Source: an uncultured Altererythrobacter sp. (GTDB lineage Bacteria; Pseudomonadota; Alphaproteobacteria; Sphingomonadales; Sphingomonadaceae). Taken from it: a stretch of DNA of 64,000 nucleotides. Each line of letters starts with the position of its first letter. Within the stretch, counting starts at the first letter, position 1. Both the position numbers and the translations under genes were made by a program. Below the pieces are notes generated by a model. It had not been told where the DNA came from. It worked only from the letters and a program-made list of their open reading frames with translations, and did not search any database. Below are positions 59,627-64,000 of this stretch, in pieces. The stretch is taken from the NCBI GenBank assembly GCA_913055875.1, contig CAJXJY010000004.1:220973-284972 (forward strand). The letters are read 5' to 3'.

Positions 59627-59706
59627 CGGCACCGGCCCGCTCCCCCACCCGGCCACCCAACGATAGTAAACTATGGGTGGCCGGGTGGGGGAGCGGGCCG
59701 GTGCCG
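59627..59706. repeat. 80-nt near-perfect hairpin between chorismate mutase and trmJ
   Basis: Arms 59627-59658 and 59675-59706 are fully complementary over 32 bp, and the 16-nt centre holds another 5-bp stem (ATAGT/ACTAT). It lies between convergent genes. Flanks carry a related AGCTGAAA motif on both sides. It could be a bidirectional terminator or a mobile palindrome. Confidence 0.9.
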
Positions 59707-59730
59707 ATCCAGCTAAGCTGAAAACCACTC

Positions 59731-60459
59731 TCAGGACCTAGGCTTGCGCCCAGGCTTGCGTTCAAGCGAGGACAGCACGCCGCGCAGCGTGCGGACTTCG
59801 AGATGGTTCCAGCCGGGCTTGGTCAGTACGCCGCGCAGCGTCCGGCGGGTCGCCTCGGCGCGCGTTTCCGGCAGGAAGTAGCCCTTCGGCTCGAGCATGG
59901 TGTCGAGATGCGCGATCAGGCCTTCGAGCTCGTCCTGCGGGGCGGGGGGAAGCAAGTCTTCGGCGGTCGGCTGCGCGAGTTCGGCGTGCTTCGACCACTC
60001 GTAGGCGCACAGGATCACCGCTTGCGCGAGGTTGAGCGATCCGAACTCCGGATTGATCGGAACGGTGAGTATCTTGCGGGCGAGCGCCACATCGTCGGTT
60101 TCCAGGCCCGACCGCTCGGGCCCGAACACGATCGCACAACCCCCTTCCGCCGTAGCAATTTCGCGCGCCGCCTCTTCGGGGGTCACGACCGGCTTGGTTA
60201 CGCCGCGCTTGCGCACCGTGGTGGCGTAGACATGCGCGCAGTCGGCCACCGCATCGGCAAGGCTCTCGAACACTTGCGCCTGTTCGAGCACGACATCCGC
60301 CCCGGCAGCCGCGGGTCCGGCGCCCGGATTGGGCCATCCATCGCGCGGTGCGACCAGCCGCAGTTCGGTCAGTCCGAAATTGAGCATCGCCCGCGCCGCC
60401 TTGCCGATATTCTCGCCAAGCTGTGGGCGGACCAAGACGATGATGGGATTTTCGGCCAC
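59731..60459 (-). CDS. trmJ: tRNA (cytidine/uridine-2'-O-)-methyltransferase TrmJ
   Basis: 242 residues with a SPOUT knot. [13 protein letters not shown] at the start, F-G-P-E-R-S-G-L and [10 protein letters not shown] near the C-terminal half form the SAM-binding knot. It methylates the ribose at tRNA position 32. It is 1 nt after nrdR. Confidence 0.92.
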   Translation of the reverse strand: MAENPIIVLVRPQLGENIGKAARAMLNFGLTELRLVAPRDGWPNPGAGPAAAGADVVLEQAQVFESLADAVADCAHVYATTVRKRGVTKPVVTPEEAAREIATAEGGCAIVFGPERSGLETDDVALARKILTVPINPEFGSLNLAQAVILCAYEWSKHAELAQPTAEDLLPPAPQDELEGLIAHLDTMLEPKGYFLPETRAEATRRTLRGVLTKPGWNHLEVRTLRGVLSSLERKPGRKPRS

Positions 60460-60460
60460 G

Positions 60461-60922
60461 TCAGTCGCGCGCAGCTTCCTGCACGGTGCTGGCGAATTCC
60501 TCGAAGTCCTTCGCTTCGGAGAAGTCGCGGTAGACGCTGGCGAAGCGGATATAGGCGACGCTGTCGATCTGACGCAGGCCGTCCATCACCATTTCGCCGA
60601 TCCGCGAGGACGGGATTTCGCTCTCGCCCGCGGTTTCGACCTGCCGCTGGATGCCCGAGACGAGCTGGTCGATCCGCTCCTGCTCGACTCCGCGCTTGCG
60701 GCAGGCGAGGGCGACCGATTGCTCCAGCTTCGCGCGGTCGAAAGGCTGGCGGCGGTCTCCGCTCTTCACCACCGTGACTTCGCGCAACTGCACCCGCTCG
60801 AAGGTGGTGAAGCGCGCGCCGCAACTGCTGCATTGGCGCCGCCGCCGGATCGAGGTGTTGTCCTCGGTCGGGCGCGAATCCTTTACCTGGCTGTCATCGT
60901 GGGCGCAGAACGGGCAACGCAT
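60461..60922 (-). CDS. nrdR: Transcriptional repressor NrdR
   Basis: 153 residues. An N-terminal zinc ribbon (C-P-F-C and C-S-S-C-G) is followed by an ATP-cone ([11 protein letters not shown]). NrdR represses ribonucleotide reductase genes when dATP is high. Located with glyA, as commonly seen in alphaproteobacteria. Confidence 0.97.
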   Translation of the reverse strand: MRCPFCAHDDSQVKDSRPTEDNTSIRRRRQCSSCGARFTTFERVQLREVTVVKSGDRRQPFDRAKLEQSVALACRKRGVEQERIDQLVSGIQRQVETAGESEIPSSRIGEMVMDGLRQIDSVAYIRFASVYRDFSEAKDFEEFASTVQEAARD

Positions 60923-60930
60923 TCAGGCGG

Positions 60931-61152
60931 TTACTTCCTGACCCTGTCATAGAACATGACGCCTGCACCGGCCAGCGCACCGACCACGATGCTCAGACCG
61001 GGGAGCAGGAAGCCTGCCGCCGCGCCCACGGCCGCGCCGGTCAGCACCGGCTTGGTCGAAGGGTGGGCCAAGCCGCCCTTCGCCATGCCGGAGATTTCCT
61101 CCCTGGCGTCTTCGACCCAATCCTGCCCGCGCTGCGGTTCTCGTTCTTCCAT
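60931..61152 (-). CDS. Small hypothetical membrane protein
   Basis: 73 residues. A charged N-terminus is followed by a Gly/Ala-rich hydrophobic stretch at about 37-67. It lies between glyA (3 nt) and nrdR (8 nt) on the same strand, so it is part of that operon. Confidence 0.7.
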   Translation of the reverse strand: MEEREPQRGQDWVEDAREEISGMAKGGLAHPSTKPVLTGAAVGAAAGFLLPGLSIVVGALAGAGVMFYDRVRK

Positions 61153-61155
61153 CGC

Positions 61156-62466
61156 TTATCTCCCGGGATAGACCGGGAAGTTCTCGCACAATTCCTCGAC
61201 GCGTGCACGCACACTTTGCTCGATCTGCGCATCGCCTTCGGGGCCGTTCTTCGACAGCCCGTCGACCACTTCGGAGATGAGCTTGCCGACCTTGCGGAAT
61301 TCGGCCGGGCCGAAGCCGCGCGTGGTGCCCGCGGGCGTGCCGAGGCGGATGCCGCTGGTGACGAACGGGCTGCGCGTGTCGAACGGGATGCCGTTCTTGT
61401 TGCAGGTCAGCCAGGCGCGGTCGAGACCGGCTTCGGCCGCCTTGCCGGTCACGTCCTTCGCGGTAAGGTCCACAAGCATCGAATGGTTGTCGGTCCCGCC
61501 CGAGACGATCCGGAGACCGTTCTCCTCGAGGCTGGCGGCTAGCGCGCGGGCGTTTTCGACCACGCTCTTGGCGTAGGTCTTGAAATCGGGCCGCAGCGCT
61601 TCGCGGAAAGCGACCGCCTTGGCCGCGATCACGTGCATCAGCGGACCGCCCTGCAGCCCGGGGAACACCGCCATGTTGAGCGGCTTGGTCAGCGCCTCGT
61701 CGTTCCACAGGATCACGCCCGAGCGGGGCCCGCGCAGGCTCTTGTGCGTGGTGGTAGTGACGACATGCGCGTGCGGGAAGGGCGAGGGATGCGCGCCGCC
61801 CGCGACCAGCCCGGCGATATGGCTCATATCGACCAGCAGGTAGGCGCCGACTTCGTCCGCGACCCGGCGGAAACCTGCCCAGTCCCACACGCGCGAATAG
61901 GCGGTGCCGCCGGCGATGATCAGCTTGGGCTTGTGCTCCTTCGCGATCGCCATGACGTCGTCCATGTCGATCAGCTCGTCGTCCTCGCGAACGCCATAGG
62001 CGACGGGGTTGAACCACTTGCCGCTCATATTGACCGGCGAGCCGTGCGTCAGGTGCCCGCCCGAATTGAGGTCGAGCCCCATGAAGGTGTCGCCCGGCTC
62101 GAGCAGAGCGAGGAACGCCGCCTGGTTCATTTGCGAGCCCGAATTGGGCTGGACGTTGGCGAAGTCGCAGCCGAACAACTGCTTGGCGCGCTCGATCGCA
62201 AGCGTCTCGACCACGTCGGCATAGTCGCAGCCGCCGTAATAGCGCTTGCCGGGATAGCCCTCGGCATATTTGTTGGTGAACACGCTGCCGGTCGCTTCGA
62301 GCACCGCGGTCGAGGCGATGTTCTCGCTTGCGATCAGTTCGATCTTGTCGCGCTGGCGAGTGAGTTCGCTGCCGATCGCCTCGGCGATCTCGGGATCGGC
62401 TTCGGCGAGGCTGTCGTCCCAGAAGCGGTGCATGATGTCGGAGCTGGTGGCTTCGGCGGTGCTCAT
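61156..62466 (-). CDS. glyA: Serine hydroxymethyltransferase GlyA
   Basis: 436 residues. The PLP lysine is in [13 protein letters not shown]-terminal I-E-L-I-A-S-E-N and central G-G-H-L-T-H-G are family landmarks. It interconverts serine and glycine with tetrahydrofolate. It is 3 nt downstream of rpiB and is the first large enzyme of the nrdR cluster. Confidence 0.98.
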   Translation of the reverse strand: MSTAEATSSDIMHRFWDDSLAEADPEIAEAIGSELTRQRDKIELIASENIASTAVLEATGSVFTNKYAEGYPGKRYYGGCDYADVVETLAIERAKQLFGCDFANVQPNSGSQMNQAAFLALLEPGDTFMGLDLNSGGHLTHGSPVNMSGKWFNPVAYGVREDDELIDMDDVMAIAKEHKPKLIIAGGTAYSRVWDWAGFRRVADEVGAYLLVDMSHIAGLVAGGAHPSPFPHAHVVTTTTHKSLRGPRSGVILWNDEALTKPLNMAVFPGLQGGPLMHVIAAKAVAFREALRPDFKTYAKSVVENARALAASLEENGLRIVSGGTDNHSMLVDLTAKDVTGKAAEAGLDRAWLTCNKNGIPFDTRSPFVTSGIRLGTPAGTTRGFGPAEFRKVGKLISEVVDGLSKNGPEGDAQIEQSVRARVEELCENFPVYPGR

Positions 62467-62469
62467 GGG

Positions 62470-62919
62470 TCAGGAATCGTCCGTTGCTGGCGGATTGGAA
62501 AGCTTGTCGACGCGGCGCTGATGGCGCCCGCCGCCGAATTCGGTCTCGAGAAAGGCGGTGACGCAAGCCTTGGCCATTTCGATCCCCGTCAGCCGCGCAC
62601 CGAGCGCGAGGCAATTGGCATCGTTGTGCTCGCGTGCGAGCGCTGCGGAAAGCGGCTCGGAGACCAGCGCGCAGCGGACGGCGGGGTTGCGGTTGACGCT
62701 CATCGAGATGCCGATGCCCGAACCGCACAGCGCGATCCCGCGCTCGGCGGTCCCGTCGGCGACGGCGGCTGCGAGCTTGTAGCCGAAATCGGGATAATCG
62801 ACGCTGTCGGCGGTGTCGGGGCCGAGATCGGCGACCTCGTGCCCCTCGTCGATCAGCCACTCGCGCAGCTCGGCCTTGAGGTCGAGCGCGGCGTGGTCGG
62901 AGGCGATGGCGATACGCAT
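62470..62919 (-). CDS. rpiB: Ribose 5-phosphate isomerase B
   Basis: 149 residues of the RpiB/LacAB fold. It starts M-R-I-A-I-A-S-D-H-A-A and contains C-G-S-G-I-G-I-S-M-S-V-N-R with the catalytic Cys. It interconverts ribose 5-P and ribulose 5-P. It leads the rpiB-glyA-orf-nrdR-trmJ operon. Confidence 0.96.
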   Translation of the reverse strand: MRIAIASDHAALDLKAELREWLIDEGHEVADLGPDTADSVDYPDFGYKLAAAVADGTAERGIALCGSGIGISMSVNRNPAVRCALVSEPLSAALAREHNDANCLALGARLTGIEMAKACVTAFLETEFGGGRHQRRVDKLSNPPATDDS

Positions 62920-62978
62920 GGGGGGCGCATAGTGGAGGGCGGTGATTCGCGCGACCCCTACGCCGGAGAAAAGTTGGT

Positions 62979-63216
62979 GAGTTTTTAGCCTGACACAGCC
63001 AGTCCCGCGGTTAGCGCGATTGCGATGTTATTGATGGTCTTGAGACCAGCTTCCAAAGTCAATTCAGCCATGCGAACTTCCTTTCTGCTCGACTTGTGAG
63101 CCCATTCCAAAAGTTGAATGAGAAGGGCGGTGCCAAACGAGAGGCTAATTAGGCCAAAAATGCGCCAACGGAACCGACCATGCCAGCGCCGTAAAGCTGT
63201 GCCAGGCTAAAAACTC
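62979..63216. mobile_element. MITE-like 238-bp element with 21-bp inverted ends
   Basis: Ends 62979-62999 and 63196-63216 are inverted repeats with 20 of 21 matches (start GAGTTTTTAGCCTG). The interior is AT-rich (27 of 60 G+C at 63061-63120) against a high-GC background. No obvious target duplication flanks it. No transposase. It fills the gap between rpiB and rpoD. Confidence 0.65.
62985..63071 (-). CDS. Candidate 28-codon small hydrophobic ORF inside the MITE-like element
   Basis: Starts at ATG 63071 with AAGGAAG 5 nt upstream, and its stop lies in the left inverted end. The peptide is mildly hydrophobic (L-E-A-G-L-K-T-I-N-N-I-A-I-A-L-T-A-G-L). An open frame continues upstream without an ATG. 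Coding is uncertain. Confidence 0.3.
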   Translation of the reverse strand: MAELTLEAGLKTINNIAIALTAGLAVSG

Positions 63217-63226
63217 CCCTTTAGGT

Positions 63227-64000
<774 letters not shown>

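Overview
The window reads as high-GC alphaproteobacterial chromosome, most likely Sphingomonadales and probably close to Erythrobacter/Qipengyuania. This is inferred from the rpiB-glyA-nrdR-trmJ cluster, the SOS boxes of the alphaproteobacterial GTTC-N7-GTTC type, a Coq4 homologue, a carotenoid oxygenase and the protein sequences. No database search was run. Both ends cut genes: an NSS transporter on the left and rpoD on the right.

Layout. 1-4.7 kb: transporter end, a PNPOx-fold protein, then a three-gene run of a radical SAM protein, UdgX (uracil-DNA binding, KRRLH loop) and an extensin-like/M15-type protein. A LexA-type box sits directly in front of the run. 4.7-10.9 kb: phosphate regulon on the minus strand in the order phoR, Pho box, pstC-pstA-pstB-phoU-phoB; pstS is not here. 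11.0-18.0 kb: a 6.9-kb integrative element in the 3' half of tRNA-Glu(CTC), bounded by a perfect 47-bp repeat. It carries a tyrosine integrase, an excisionase-like protein, a putative HUH Rep, an XRE regulator with a candidate operator, a lipoprotein, and an SOS-box-controlled pair of SRAP protein and Y-family polymerase. A second tRNA-Glu(TTC) and recJ follow.

20-27.6 kb: small metabolic and hypothetical genes, including two adjacent amidohydrolases, a secreted serine hydrolase and a membrane AraC regulator. 27.6-33.1 kb: branched-chain amino acid synthesis (leuA, ilvC, ilvN, ilvB, all minus strand), with a Leu-rich leader peptide before leuA and a terminator-like hairpin before ilvB. 33-45 kb: miaA, serB, coq4, nitroreductase, purL (with a low-GC patch in its 3' third), xseB, ispA, coaD, a periplasmic cyclophilin and queA. 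45-58 kb: carotenoid oxygenase, an orphan 709-aa protein of low GC, an ABC-2 exporter, a DUF481 outer-membrane protein, tgt, a GH12-like lipoprotein, an S9 peptidase and a GAF-PAS-GGDEF-EAL protein. 58-64 kb: rpsD, chorismate mutase, trmJ, nrdR, glyA, rpiB, a MITE-like element and rpoD.

Main points. Two SOS boxes 15 kb apart match at 14 of 15 positions when put in the same orientation. They precede genes for two proteins whose families form covalent DNA-protein adducts (UdgX with uracil sites, SRAP with abasic sites) and a translesion polymerase, which suggests a shared damage response built from core and mobile parts. Intergenic regions are rich in palindromes, including a family of paired hairpins of constant architecture (about 74 nt), a nearly perfect 80-nt hairpin and BIME-like inverted repeats.
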